Part shown: positions 47,403 through 56,967 of the stretch, in pieces
Position numbering within the stretch: position 1 is the stretch's first letter
Layout of the letters: each line of letters starts with the position of its first letter
NCBI GenBank assembly: GCA_035638775.1
Contig: DASQZJ010000012.1
Span: 1 to 64,000, forward strand
Source: DASQZJ01 sp035638775
GTDB taxonomy: Bacteria; Pseudomonadota; Gammaproteobacteria; UBA5335; SLRW01
DNA length: 64,000 nt
Reading direction: 5' to 3'
Position numbers and translations under genes: made by a program
Notes under the pieces: generated by a model
The model's input: the letters and a program-made list of their open reading frames with translations, nothing else
Databases searched by the model: none
Told to the model about the DNA's origin: nothing

Positions 47403-48998
47403 ATGCGACGCTGGAACGGCTGGGGCGACGACAGCAGATACTTTCCGGTGCCCGGCGGCGCGAGGACCTTCCTGGAGCAGGAGCTCGGGCGCGCCACGCC
47501 GTTGCCCGACGCCGGCCTGGAAACCGTCGCGGCCAGCGTCCCCGACAGCCGTCTGCCGCCCCGCGACGGCCTGTACACTGATCCCGGAGCCCGGATCCGC
47601 CACGCCCGTGGCCAGAGCCTGCCGGACTGGCTGGCGATGCGCAGCGGGCAGTTCGGCAGCTTCCCCGACGCGGTGGCCTACCCGGAGACGGCGCGCGACG
47701 TGCGCCAGCTGATCGAGTTCGCGCATCGCAGCGGCGCGGCCGTGATCCCCTGGGGCGGCGGCACCTCGGTCGCCGGTCACGTCACCCCGGCCGCGGGCGA
47801 CCGACCGGTGATCACCCTGGACACCCGGCGCATGAACCTGCTCACCAACCTGGACCCGGTCAGCCGTCTCGCGACATTCGGTGCCGGCGCTTCGGGTCCC
47901 CAGGTGGAAGCCCAGCTGCGCGCGCGGGGCCACGTGCTGGGCCATTTTCCGCAGTCCTGGGAATACTCCACGCTGGGGGGATGGATCGCGACCCGTTCCA
48001 GCGGGCAGCAGTCACTGCGCTACGGGCGCATCGAGCAGCTGTTCGCGGGGGGACGCCTGGTGACGCCGAAAGGCCCCCTGGACGTGCCGACCGTGCCCGC
48101 TTCCGCCGCCGGTCCGGACCTGCGCGGCTGGATTCTCGGCTCCGAGGGGCGCATGGGCCTGCTTACGCAGGCGACCGTGCGCGTGCGGCCCATCCCCGAG
48201 CACGAGAGCTTCCACGTGCTGTTCTTCCCCGACTGGAGCGCCGGCGCCGCGGCGGTCCGCGAGGCGGTGCAGGCCGGCATCGAGCTGTCCATGCTGCGCC
48301 TGAGCAACCCGGCCGAGACCCGCACGCAGCTGACGCTGGCCGGTCACGAGTGGTCGGTCAGGATGCTCGAGCGCTACCTGGCGATACGGGGCGCCGGCAC
48401 CGGCAAGTGCATGCTGACCTTCGGCGTCACCGGTCGGCGGGACCAGTGCAGCAACGCCCTGCAGCAGTCGCTCGCGCTGTTCCGCGCCCACGGCGGGGTC
48501 TCCGCCGGCAGCGGACTCGGCCGGCGCTGGGCGCGGGCGCGCTTCCGCTCGCCGTACCTGCGGGACAGCCTGTGGGAGCTGGGCTACGCCGTGGACACGC
48601 TGGAAACCGCGGTGGACTGGCCGCGCGTGGACCCGACCATGTGGGGCGTCGAGCGCGCCCTGCGCCAGGCCCTGGAAGACGAGGGGGAGCCGGTGCACGC
48701 CTTCAGTCACCTGTCGCACGTCTATACCCAGGGATCCAGCATCTACACCACGTACCTCTTCCGGGTGGCGGACGGTTACGAAGCGACCCTGGAGCGATGG
48801 CGGCGCCTCAAGCACGCCGCCTCGAGGGAGATCGTCGCCCGGGGAGGCACCATCAGCCACCAGCACGGCGTGGGCACGGACCACGCCCCCTACCTCGCCG
48901 CCGAGAAGGGCACGCTGGGCATCGCCGCCATCCGGGCGGCCTGTGTCCACCTCGACCCGGACGGCACGATGAACCCGGGCAAGCTGGTCCCGGACTGA
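47403..48998 (+). CDS. FAD-binding oxidase similar to alkyl-DHAP synthase
   Basis: 531 residues from ATG 47403 (MRRWNGWGDDSRYF, the usual N-terminus of the group). A vanillyl-alcohol-oxidase type FAD domain is present: VIPWGGGTSVAGHVTP near residue 121 and FPQSWEYSTLGGWIATRSSGQQS. The C-terminal half has GGTISHQHGVGTDHAPYL near residue 485, the histidine motif of alkylglycerone-phosphate synthase. Eukaryotic AGPS swaps the acyl group of acyl-DHAP for a fatty alcohol to make ether lipids. Whether the bacterial form does this is not established. It starts an operon with glpD and an FGGY kinase. Confidence 0.82.
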   Translation: MRRWNGWGDDSRYFPVPGGARTFLEQELGRATPLPDAGLETVAASVPDSRLPPRDGLYTDPGARIRHARGQSLPDWLAMRSGQFGSFPDAVAYPETARDVRQLIEFAHRSGAAVIPWGGGTSVAGHVTPAAGDRPVITLDTRRMNLLTNLDPVSRLATFGAGASGPQVEAQLRARGHVLGHFPQSWEYSTLGGWIATRSSGQQSLRYGRIEQLFAGGRLVTPKGPLDVPTVPASAAGPDLRGWILGSEGRMGLLTQATVRVRPIPEHESFHVLFFPDWSAGAAAVREAVQAGIELSMLRLSNPAETRTQLTLAGHEWSVRMLERYLAIRGAGTGKCMLTFGVTGRRDQCSNALQQSLALFRAHGGVSAGSGLGRRWARARFRSPYLRDSLWELGYAVDTLETAVDWPRVDPTMWGVERALRQALEDEGEPVHAFSHLSHVYTQGSSIYTTYLFRVADGYEATLERWRRLKHAASREIVARGGTISHQHGVGTDHAPYLAAEKGTLGIAAIRAACVHLDPDGTMNPGKLVPD

Positions 48999-49026
48999 GA
49001 CGGCAAACCTTCGGAGGCACGCAACA

Positions 49027-50673
49027 TTGGTCGGAGCCTGGGACCGCAACTGGCGTGAGCACTTCTGGGCAGAGCTCCAGGACGAGCACGCCCCCGTGTG
49101 GGACCTGCTGGTCGTGGGCGGTGGCATCACCGGCGCCGGAATCCTGCGCGAAGCCGCGGAGCGGGGTCTCCAGGCATTGCTGGTGGAACAGCATGACTTC
49201 GCCTGGGGCACTTCCAGCCGTTCCTCGAAGATGGTCCACGGCGGCCTGCGCTACATCGCGGAGGGCGACATCCGGCTCACGCGACACGCGGTCACCGAGC
49301 GCGAGCGCTTCCTGCGCGAGGCCGCGGGGCTGGTCCAGCGCATGCCCTACGTCTACCCGGTGCGCCGGCGCCGCTTCCCGGGCCGACGCAGCATGGGCAC
49401 GCTGCTGTGGATCTACGACCTGATCGCGCGCAAGCACGATCACCGCTACCTGCCGGCGGATGAACTGCTTATGCAGCTTCCCGGCCTTTCCGAGAACGGG
49501 CTCCGGGGTGGCCTGCAATATTCCGATGCGGTTACCGATGACGCGCGCCTGGTGCTGCGTACGCTGCAGGAGGCCCGCGCCGAGGGCGCGATGGCCGCCA
49601 ACTACACGCGCGCCGAGGAGCTACTGATGGAAGGCGGCGCGGTCACCGGCGTGCGACTGCGCGACATGTGCGGTGAACGTCGGGCCGAGGTGCGTGCCCG
49701 GGTGGTCGTCAACGCCACCGGCGCCTGGGCCGATCGCTTGCGCCATGGGGTCAACGACGAGACCCGGGTGCGGCCGCTGCGAGGCAGCCACATCGTGTTC
49801 CCGGCCTGGCGCCTGCCCGTGTTCCAGGCGCTGACGGTCCTGCACCCGGAGGACGGCCGGCCGGTCTTCATCTACCCGTGGGAAGGCCGCTCGGTGGTCG
49901 GCACCACCGACCTCGACCACCGCGAGGACCTGGACGTCGAGGCCGCCATGAGCAGCGGCGAGCTGGAGTACCTGCTCACCTGCGTCAACACCGAATTCCC
50001 GGCGCTGGCCCTGTCGGCCGAAGACGTCATCGCCTCGTTCGCCGGGGTCCGCCCGGTGGTCGGCTCGGGCGAGAAGGATCCCTCGAAGGAGCGTCGCGAC
50101 CACGTCGTGTGGCAGGACCGCGGGCTGATCACGGTGACCGGCGGCAAGCTCACGACCTTCCGCCTGATCGCCCGCGACGTGTTCGACGCGGCGCGGGAGC
50201 TCGTGCCGGACCTGCCGCCGGGCGACCCGGAGTCGCCGGTGTTCCGCTCCCGGCTGGGCGACTGGACGGTGCCCCTGGAGCTGGGTGCGGATCAGCGGGC
50301 CCGGCTTGCCGGCCATTACGGCGACCGGGCACCGGACGTGGTCGAAGCCGCCGGTCCGGGGGAGCTCGACCTCGTGCCCGGCACCCGGACGCTGTGGGCC
50401 GAGTTGCGCTGGGCCGCGCGAGCCGAGGCGGTCGAACATCTCGACGACCTGATGCTGCGCCGCACGCGCCTGGGGCTCCTGCAGCCCGGCGGGGGCGCCG
50501 CGCTGCTGCCGCGCGTCAAGCACCTGTGCCAGAACGAACTGGGCTGGAGCGAGGAGCGCTGGCAACGCGAGGAAGCCGCCTACCGGGACCTCTGGTTGCG
50601 GCACTACAGTCTGCCGGGACGCCGGCCGCTGGGCCGGACCGGCCCGGGGCTCGGGGAGAGTCCGGATGCCTGA
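49027..50673 (+). CDS. glpD: Glycerol-3-phosphate dehydrogenase (FAD)
   Basis: 548 residues. It oxidises glycerol 3-phosphate to dihydroxyacetone phosphate at the membrane, feeding electrons to quinone. FAD-binding motif DLLVVGGGITGAGILREAAERG at about residue 25, then GTSSRSSKMVHGGLRYI, NATGAWADRL, GTTDLDHRED and GLITVTGGKLTTFR are all typical. The start is TTG at 49027 with GGAGGC nine bases before it; no ATG is near. It follows the AGPS-like gene by 28 bp and overlaps the FGGY kinase by 8 bp. No glpF, glpT or glpR is nearby. Confidence 0.93.
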   Translation: MVGAWDRNWREHFWAELQDEHAPVWDLLVVGGGITGAGILREAAERGLQALLVEQHDFAWGTSSRSSKMVHGGLRYIAEGDIRLTRHAVTERERFLREAAGLVQRMPYVYPVRRRRFPGRRSMGTLLWIYDLIARKHDHRYLPADELLMQLPGLSENGLRGGLQYSDAVTDDARLVLRTLQEARAEGAMAANYTRAEELLMEGGAVTGVRLRDMCGERRAEVRARVVVNATGAWADRLRHGVNDETRVRPLRGSHIVFPAWRLPVFQALTVLHPEDGRPVFIYPWEGRSVVGTTDLDHREDLDVEAAMSSGELEYLLTCVNTEFPALALSAEDVIASFAGVRPVVGSGEKDPSKERRDHVVWQDRGLITVTGGKLTTFRLIARDVFDAARELVPDLPPGDPESPVFRSRLGDWTVPLELGADQRARLAGHYGDRAPDVVEAAGPGELDLVPGTRTLWAELRWAARAEAVEHLDDLMLRRTRLGLLQPGGGAALLPRVKHLCQNELGWSEERWQREEAAYRDLWLRHYSLPGRRPLGRTGPGLGESPDA

Positions 50674-52225
50674 TTCGCCCCACCTGCTCGCGATCGACAA
50701 CGGCACGCAGAGCGTGCGCGCGTTGCTGTTCGATCTCGACGGCAACCTCGTGACCAAGGCGCGCATCCCGATCGAGGCGTATTTCTCCGAACACCCCGGC
50801 TGGGCCGAGCAGCACCCGGAGGTCTTCTGGGCGGCCGTCTGCCGGGCCTGCAACCAGCTGTGGGATGAGACCACGGTCTCTCCCGCTGCCGTGACCGGCG
50901 TGGCCCTGACTACCCAGCGCGGCACCGTGATCAACCTGGACCGTGACGGACACCCGCTGCGTCCGGCCATGAGCTGGCTGGATCAGCGCGAGGCGAAAGA
51001 CCTGCCGCCCATGGGGGGGCCCTGGGGGCTGCTCTTCCGGGCGCTCGGCGAGAGCGGCACGCTGGACTACTTCCGGCGCCAGGCCGAGGCGAACTGGATC
51101 CGCCGGAACCAGCCGGATATCTGGCGCCGGACGCACAAGTACCTGCTGCTGTCGGGCTACCTGACCTGGCGGCTCACCGACCGCTACGTCGATTCCATCG
51201 CCTGCCAGGTTGGGTATATCCCGTTCGACTTCCGGCGCTTCGGCTGGGCCGGTCCACGCGACTGGAAGTGGCGCGCGCTGCCGGTGGAGCGGCGCATGCT
51301 GCCGGAGCTGGTGCCGCCGGGCGGGCGCCTTGGCGAGATCACGGCCGACGCCTCGCGGGCGACGGGCATCCCGGAAGGCACGCCGCTGATCGCTGCCGCG
51401 GCGGACAAGGCCTGCGAGGTCATCGGCTCGGGATGCCTGACTCCGGAAGTGGCCTGCCTGAGCTACGGCACCACCGCGACCATCAACAGCACCCGCGAGC
51501 GTTACCTGGAGGCGATCCCGCTGGTGCCGCCCTACCCCTCCGCGGTGCCGGGCGCCTGGTGCTCGGAAATCCAGATATTCCGCGGCTTCTGGATGGTCAA
51601 CTGGTTCAAGGAGGAATTCGGCCAGCACGAGCGCAACATGGCCTCGAAACACGGCATCGAGCCCGAAAGCCTGTTCGACGAGCTGGTCTCGCAGGTCCCG
51701 CCGGGCTCGATGGGGCTCACGCTGCAGCCGTACTGGTCGCCCGGCACCCGCATCCCGGGGCCCGAGGCGAAAGGCGCCATGATCGGCTTCGGCGATGTGC
51801 ACACCCGCGCGCACATCTATCGCGCCATCCTGGAAGGGCTCGCCTATGCCCTGCGCGAGGGCCGCGAACGCATCGAGAAGCGCGGCAAGGTGCCCGTCTC
51901 GCGGCTGCGGGTGTGTGGCGGCGGCTCCCAGAGCGACCAGGCCATGCAGATCACGGCCGACGTCTTCGGGCTGCCGGCCGAGCGCCCGCACACCTACGAG
52001 ACCTCGGGGCTGGGAGCGGCGATCGACGCGGCGGTGGGGCTGGGTCTGCATCCCGATTTCGAGACCGCGGTACGGCGCATGGTGCGCGTGACCGACGTGT
52101 TCCGGCCCGATCCCGCCAACCGGGAGATCTACGACGGGCTGTACCGGCGCGTGTACCGCCGCATGTATCCGCGCCTCAAGCCGCTCTATCACGCCATCCG
52201 CGACGTGACCGGATATCCCTCCTGA
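50666..52225 (+). CDS. FGGY-family carbohydrate/polyol kinase
   Basis: 519 residues with both actin-like halves: N-terminal phosphate-1 motif AIDNGTQSVRALLFD, the middle region with the likely catalytic aspartate in AAADKACEVIG, and the C-terminal adenosine motif RVCGGGSQSDQAMQITADV. It is clearly distinct from the true GlpK at 58363-59865 (no IANQRETT motif), so its substrate is some other sugar, polyol or possibly a triose. Overlaps with glpD before it and the HIT gene after it (TGATG) show tight coupling. The substrate is not assignable from sequence. Confidence 0.83.
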   Translation: MPDSPHLLAIDNGTQSVRALLFDLDGNLVTKARIPIEAYFSEHPGWAEQHPEVFWAAVCRACNQLWDETTVSPAAVTGVALTTQRGTVINLDRDGHPLRPAMSWLDQREAKDLPPMGGPWGLLFRALGESGTLDYFRRQAEANWIRRNQPDIWRRTHKYLLLSGYLTWRLTDRYVDSIACQVGYIPFDFRRFGWAGPRDWKWRALPVERRMLPELVPPGGRLGEITADASRATGIPEGTPLIAAAADKACEVIGSGCLTPEVACLSYGTTATINSTRERYLEAIPLVPPYPSAVPGAWCSEIQIFRGFWMVNWFKEEFGQHERNMASKHGIEPESLFDELVSQVPPGSMGLTLQPYWSPGTRIPGPEAKGAMIGFGDVHTRAHIYRAILEGLAYALREGRERIEKRGKVPVSRLRVCGGGSQSDQAMQITADVFGLPAERPHTYETSGLGAAIDAAVGLGLHPDFETAVRRMVRVTDVFRPDPANREIYDGLYRRVYRRMYPRLKPLYHAIRDVTGYPS

Positions 52226-52698
52226 TGGACGCGGAACAGGAGCCCGCCCAATGCGTGTTCTGCGGGATCCTCGCCGGCCGCCTCCCGGCCGCGCGGGTCT
52301 GCGAGGGTCCCCGCTGTGTCGCCTTCATGGACCTGTACCCGCTGCGGCCCTGTCACCTTCTCGTGGTCCCGCGACAGCACCACGAATTCCTGAGCGAGCT
52401 GCCGACGGCGGAACGGGACGCGATGGCCGCCGTGGGCACCCACCTGGCGCGGGCCGTGCGCGTGGCCTTCCCGGATGTGCGGGGCTTCAACTACGTGATC
52501 AACGAGGGCCGCGCCGCGCAGCAGACCGTCCCGCACGTCCACCTGCACGTGCTGCCCCGCCGGGCCGGCGATCGCGCGGCCCTGGTCCGGGACCTCGCGC
52601 GTCGTGCGCTGCCGCCCCTGCGGCGCCGCGCGAGCGCCGGCGAGCTGGAGCGCCAGGCGGCGGCGATCCGGGCGTGCCTGGGATCTGTCACAGAGTGA
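52225..52698 (+). CDS. HIT-family nucleotide hydrolase/transferase
   Basis: 157 residues. The HIT motif VPHVHLHVLPR (H-x-H-x-H) near residue 113 and the N-terminal zinc-type pair CVFCGILAG are both present, with GFNYVINEGRAAQQ between them. HIT proteins cleave dinucleoside polyphosphates or adenylylated substrates. The start ATG overlaps the kinase stop, so it belongs to the same operon. Its link to glycerol metabolism is unclear. It ends 33 bp from the convergent MHS transporter. Confidence 0.87.
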   Translation: MDAEQEPAQCVFCGILAGRLPAARVCEGPRCVAFMDLYPLRPCHLLVVPRQHHEFLSELPTAERDAMAAVGTHLARAVRVAFPDVRGFNYVINEGRAAQQTVPHVHLHVLPRRAGDRAALVRDLARRALPPLRRRASAGELERQAAAIRACLGSVTE

Positions 52699-52731
52699 TC
52701 GGGCCCCGCCGGTGGCGGACGCAGAACCCCC

Positions 52732-54075
52732 TCAGGCCTCGGCAGCGGCATAGCGCCGCGAGCGCTGCGGAGGGGAGCCGTGCAGGGGCCGGCCGGCGCT
52801 CTCCTGCATGATCGCGATCGGGACCAGGGCGATCGCGGCAGCCCCCATGACGTAGAACGCCGGCATGTAGTCGTTGCCGCTCACCGAGACCAGGTACTGG
52901 ATCACGAACGGCGCGGTGCCGCCGAACAGCGATGTGGAGAGGTTGTAGGCGATCGCGAACCCGGCATAGCGGTTGCGCGTGGGGAAGATTGCCGGCAGCG
53001 TCGACGGCATGATACCCGCGAGCATCACGGTCAGCAGGCCGAGTATCGCCAGGCCCGAGACCAGCAGCCAGGTGATCCCGGTCTGCAGCATCCAGAAAGC
53101 CGGCACCGAGAACACGATGAAGCCGCCACAGGCGGCCAGCAGCACCTTCTTCCGGCCGATGCTGTCGGACAGGTGGCCGAGCACCGGGGCCAGCCCCATC
53201 ATGCCCACCATTACCGCCACGAGCACCAGCAGCGAGCGCGTTCCCCCGATGTGGACCTGCTCCTGGAGATAGCTGGGCAGGTACGAGAGCACGTCGTAGT
53301 ACGCCACGTTGAGGATCAGCACCAGGCCCATGCACAGGAGGATCAGTCGCCAGTTGGCGCTCACCGCCTCCTTCAGGGGCGCACCCGTGACGCGCCCGGC
53401 ATCGGCCAGATCGCGGTAGGCGACGCTGTCCTCCAGGCGCAGCCGCAGGTACAGTCCGAACAGGCCCAGTGGCCCGGCCAGCAGGAACGGCACCCGCCAT
53501 CCCCAGCTCACCATCGCCGCGTGCGGCAGGGCGAGGGTCAGACCGGTGACGATCAGCGCCCCCAGCGAGTAGCCCGCCAGCGTGCCGAAATCCAGCCAGG
53601 CGGCCAGGAAACCGCGGCGCTCGTCGGTGGCGGACTCGACCACGAAGGTCGCAGCGCCGCCGTACTCCCCTCCGGCCGAGAAGCCCTGCACCAGCCGCGC
53701 GAGCACCAGCAGGATCGGTGCCCATACGCCGATGCTGTCGTAGCCGGGGATCAGGCCCACGCCGAACGTGCCGCAGGACATCGCGATGATGGTGATGGCC
53801 AGGATCCGGCTGCGGCCCAGCCGATCGCCCAGGGGGCCGAACACGAAGCCGCCCAGCGGGCGCACCAGGAAGGCCACCGCGAAGGCCGCGAACGAGGACA
53901 GCAGCGAGGCCGAGGTGCTGTGCGAGGGAAAGAACACCGCGCCGATCGTCGCGGCGACGTAGCTGTAGACGCCGAAGTCGAACCACTCCAGGCAGTTGCC
54001 GAGCGCGGCGGCCGCGACCGACCGCCGTACCGTCCGCTCGTCGACTGCGTGGACCTGCTGCTGTCCCGATGCCAT
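52732..54075 (-). CDS. MHS-type major facilitator (ProP/KgtP-like)
   Basis: 447 residues from ATG 54075 (GGGGGG before it). About twelve helices; loop 2-3 has FVFGPLGDRLGRSR and the segment LVRPLGG, loop 4-5 the RLVQGFSAGGEYGGAATFV motif that marks the metabolite:H+ symporter family. Substrates of the family include alpha-ketoglutarate, citrate, proline/betaine and shikimate; none can be chosen here. It stands alone; the open frame upstream to 54327 has no membrane or domain character. Confidence 0.84.
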   Translation of the reverse strand: MASGQQQVHAVDERTVRRSVAAAALGNCLEWFDFGVYSYVAATIGAVFFPSHSTSASLLSSFAAFAVAFLVRPLGGFVFGPLGDRLGRSRILAITIIAMSCGTFGVGLIPGYDSIGVWAPILLVLARLVQGFSAGGEYGGAATFVVESATDERRGFLAAWLDFGTLAGYSLGALIVTGLTLALPHAAMVSWGWRVPFLLAGPLGLFGLYLRLRLEDSVAYRDLADAGRVTGAPLKEAVSANWRLILLCMGLVLILNVAYYDVLSYLPSYLQEQVHIGGTRSLLVLVAVMVGMMGLAPVLGHLSDSIGRKKVLLAACGGFIVFSVPAFWMLQTGITWLLVSGLAILGLLTVMLAGIMPSTLPAIFPTRNRYAGFAIAYNLSTSLFGGTAPFVIQYLVSVSGNDYMPAFYVMGAAAIALVPIAIMQESAGRPLHGSPPQRSRRYAAAEA

Positions 54076-54365
54076 GCGCGCGCTGCCCCCCCTGTTGCCC
54101 GGATGCCGGCGATTCCCGGAGACCTGCGCCGGTATGCCTCCGGGGTCTCGCCGGGGCTTCCAGCCTACCTGCTGAGCGCGTACGCGAACAGGCGCATTGC
54201 GGGCGGGATCGCCGGCCGCCGATACCGCGTCGAGCCGTCCGAATCCCCGGATCCGCGGCCGGCCGCGGCTTGTTGCGTGCGACCCCGCGGCGTATCGTTC
54301 CGGCAACGTGCATGCCAGAAGAATCATGACCGCAAACGACTCGGCGCAGCCACGGGAGCCCCGGA

Positions 54366-56877
54366 ATGCCTGTTCATGACGGCGACGGCCCGGATGCGCC
54401 GCCGAGCCTGATCACGCTCGTCTCCGATTTCTACTGGGAACAGGACGCGACGCTTCGCTTCACGCGTCTCGAGGGCGCCATGATCGGCGCGGACCCGCTC
54501 GTCACCCGGGACTGGATCGGAAGGACGCCCCGGGAGCTCGGTCTCGAGGCGGGCCCGGACGGGGGCTGGGCCGGTCCCCGCGGCGGGAGCAGCGCCCCGG
54601 CGGCGTTCCGCGAGCAGCTGGTCGCCGGGACCAATCCCGACGGCACGCGGCGGCACTTTCGCGTGAGCGGCGAACCGATACGCGATGCGCCGGGCGCCCG
54701 GCGCGGCTACCGGGGCATCGGCCGCGAGGTGACCGACGAACAGCGCCGGCAGGAGGAGTTGCTGCAGTTCCGCGCCGCCATGGACGCCTCCCGGGACATG
54801 ATCTACATCGTCGATCGCGAGACGATGCGTTTCGTCTACGTGAACCGCACCGCCTGCGACCAGGTCGGATACGACAGCCCGGAAGAGCTGCTGCAGGTCC
54901 CCCCGCACGCGCTGCTGCTGATGGACCCGGAGCAGCTCGCGCGCAGCTACGATGAAGTGATCGAGGCCGGCGGCCTGACCACCCGGACGCCCAGCACCAC
55001 CCGCGACGGCCTGCGCACGGTCGTCGAGCTGCACCGTCGCGCGATCCGGCGGAACGGCCGCTGGCTGATCGTGAGCATGGTCCACGACATCAGCGATCGC
55101 GTGCGCGCCGAGCGGGCGCGCGATCGCATGGCGCGCCTGTACGCCGCGCTGAGCGCCACCAACGAGGCGATCCTGCGGGCCGCCACGCCGGAGGACCTGT
55201 ACCGGCAGGTGTGCAACGCCGCAGTGGACGGCGGAAAGCTGGCGCTGGCGGCCGTGCTGCTGGCCGACGGGTCCCGAGGACAGGCGGGCGTTCCAGACCG
55301 GAGAGCCCTGCGTCAGCAACGACTACCAGCACGACGCGCTCTCCCGCCGCTGGCACCGGGAAGCGAGCAGCCACGGCATCCGCTCCGTGGCGGCGGTGCC
55401 GCTGGTCCGCGTGGACCGGTGCGTGGGCGTGCTGATTTTCGCCTCGCGGGAGAAGCGCCACTTCGACCGGGACGGCGTCGCGCTGATGCGCCGGATGGCG
55501 GAGAACGTCGTGTTCGCGCTGGACAACTTCGAGCGCGAGGCGGAGCGCAAGCGCGGCGAGGAGCGGATCCAGTACCTCGCCACCCACGACACCCTCACCG
55601 GCCTGCCCAACCGCACCCTGTTCAACCAGGTGCTCTCGATGGCGGTGGAGTCCGCGCGCCGCTACGGTCGTGGCTTCGCGGTGATGTTCATCGATCTCGA
55701 CCGGTTCAAGATCATCAACGACTCGCTCGGCCACGATGCCGGCGACATGCTGCTCCGGGAGATGGCGCGTCGCCTCACCCACTGCCTGCGTGCCAGCGAT
55801 GTCGTCGCCCGCATCGGGGGCGACGAGTTCGTCGCACTGGTCCAGGAAGCCGCCGATGAGGAGGCCATGGCCATGGTCGCGCGCAAGATCCTGGCGGCCG
55901 CCATCGAACCGCTCGAGATCCTGGGTCGCGAGTGCCGGGTGACCGCGAGTATCGGGATCGCAAGATTCCCGGACCACGCGGCCGACAGTGCCGCGTTGCT
56001 GAAAAATGCCGACATGGCGATGTACCAGGCCAAGGAGGACGGCAAGAACAACTTCCGCTTCTATTCCCCGGACATCGAGGCGCGTTCGCTGGAACGGGTG
56101 GCGATCGAGACGCAGCTGCGGCAAGCGCTGGAGAAGGGCGAGCTCAGCCTCGCCTACCAGGCCAAGACCAGCCTGGCGACCGGCGGGATCACCGGCGTCG
56201 AGGCGCTGCTGCGCTGGCACAATCCCGAGCTCGGCGAGGTCACGCCGACCCGCCTGATCCCGGTTGCCGAAGAGACCGGCCTGATCATCCCCATCGGGCG
56301 CTGGGTGCTGGAGACCGCCTGTGCCCGGAACGTGGCCTGGCAGCGGGAGGGGCTGAGACCGGTCAGCATGGCGGTCAACCTGTCACCGGTGCAGTTCACC
56401 GATCCAGGCGTGGTGGAGCACGTCGAGGCCGTGCTGCGGGACACCGGCATGGCCCCGGAGCTGCTGGAGCTCGAGATCACCGAGAGCGTCGTGATGCACG
56501 ACACCCATCGGGCGGCCGGCATCCTGAAGGGGCTCAAGCAGCTCGGCGTGCGCATCGCCATCGACGACTTCGGCACCGGCTACGCGTCCCTGTCCCAGCT
56601 CCGGCGGTTTCCCATCGACAGCCTCAAGGTCGACCGTTCGTTCGTCCGCGAGCTGGCCGCCAACGCCGGCGACCGGTCCATCGCCCGGGCGATCATCGCC
56701 ATGGGCCGCAGCCTCAGCCTGACGGTCATCGCCGAGGGCGTGGAGACCGTGGAGCAGCAGGAATTCCTGCGCAGCCAGGCCTGCGACGAGATGCAGGGCT
56801 TCTATTTCAGTCGCCCGGTTCCGGCCGAGGCCTTCGCCCGCCTGCTGCGGGATTCATCCACCTCTGACCCCGGCTGA
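54366..56877 (+). pseudogene. PAS-GAF-GGDEF-EAL gene broken inside the GAF domain
   Basis: The first part (from ATG 54366) encodes PAS domains (YWEQDATLRF and DASRDMIYIVDRETMRFVYVN) and the start of a GAF domain (EAILRAATPEDLYRQVCNAA to AAVLLADG near 55270). Then the frame is lost: the GAF continuation GEPCVSNDYQHDAL and SHGIRSVAAVPLVRVDRCVG is in the next frame. About 30 GAF residues normally found between the two parts are also missing, so this looks like a deletion of roughly 90-100 bp with a frameshift, not a single-base slip. The second part keeps GGDEF (with RASD I-site) and a full EAL domain (EALLRW, EITES, DDFGTGYASL, AEGVE). An internal ATG at 55387 could give a separate 496-residue GGDEF-EAL protein. 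Confidence 0.75.
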
Positions 56878-56967
56878 CCGCACCCGGTCGATCCGGGTCC
56901 CCCTGCTTTCGCGTTGCCGGTGCGGACCTCGTTGCGTGCCGGCGAACCGCGCGGGTGCATCCGCGGG

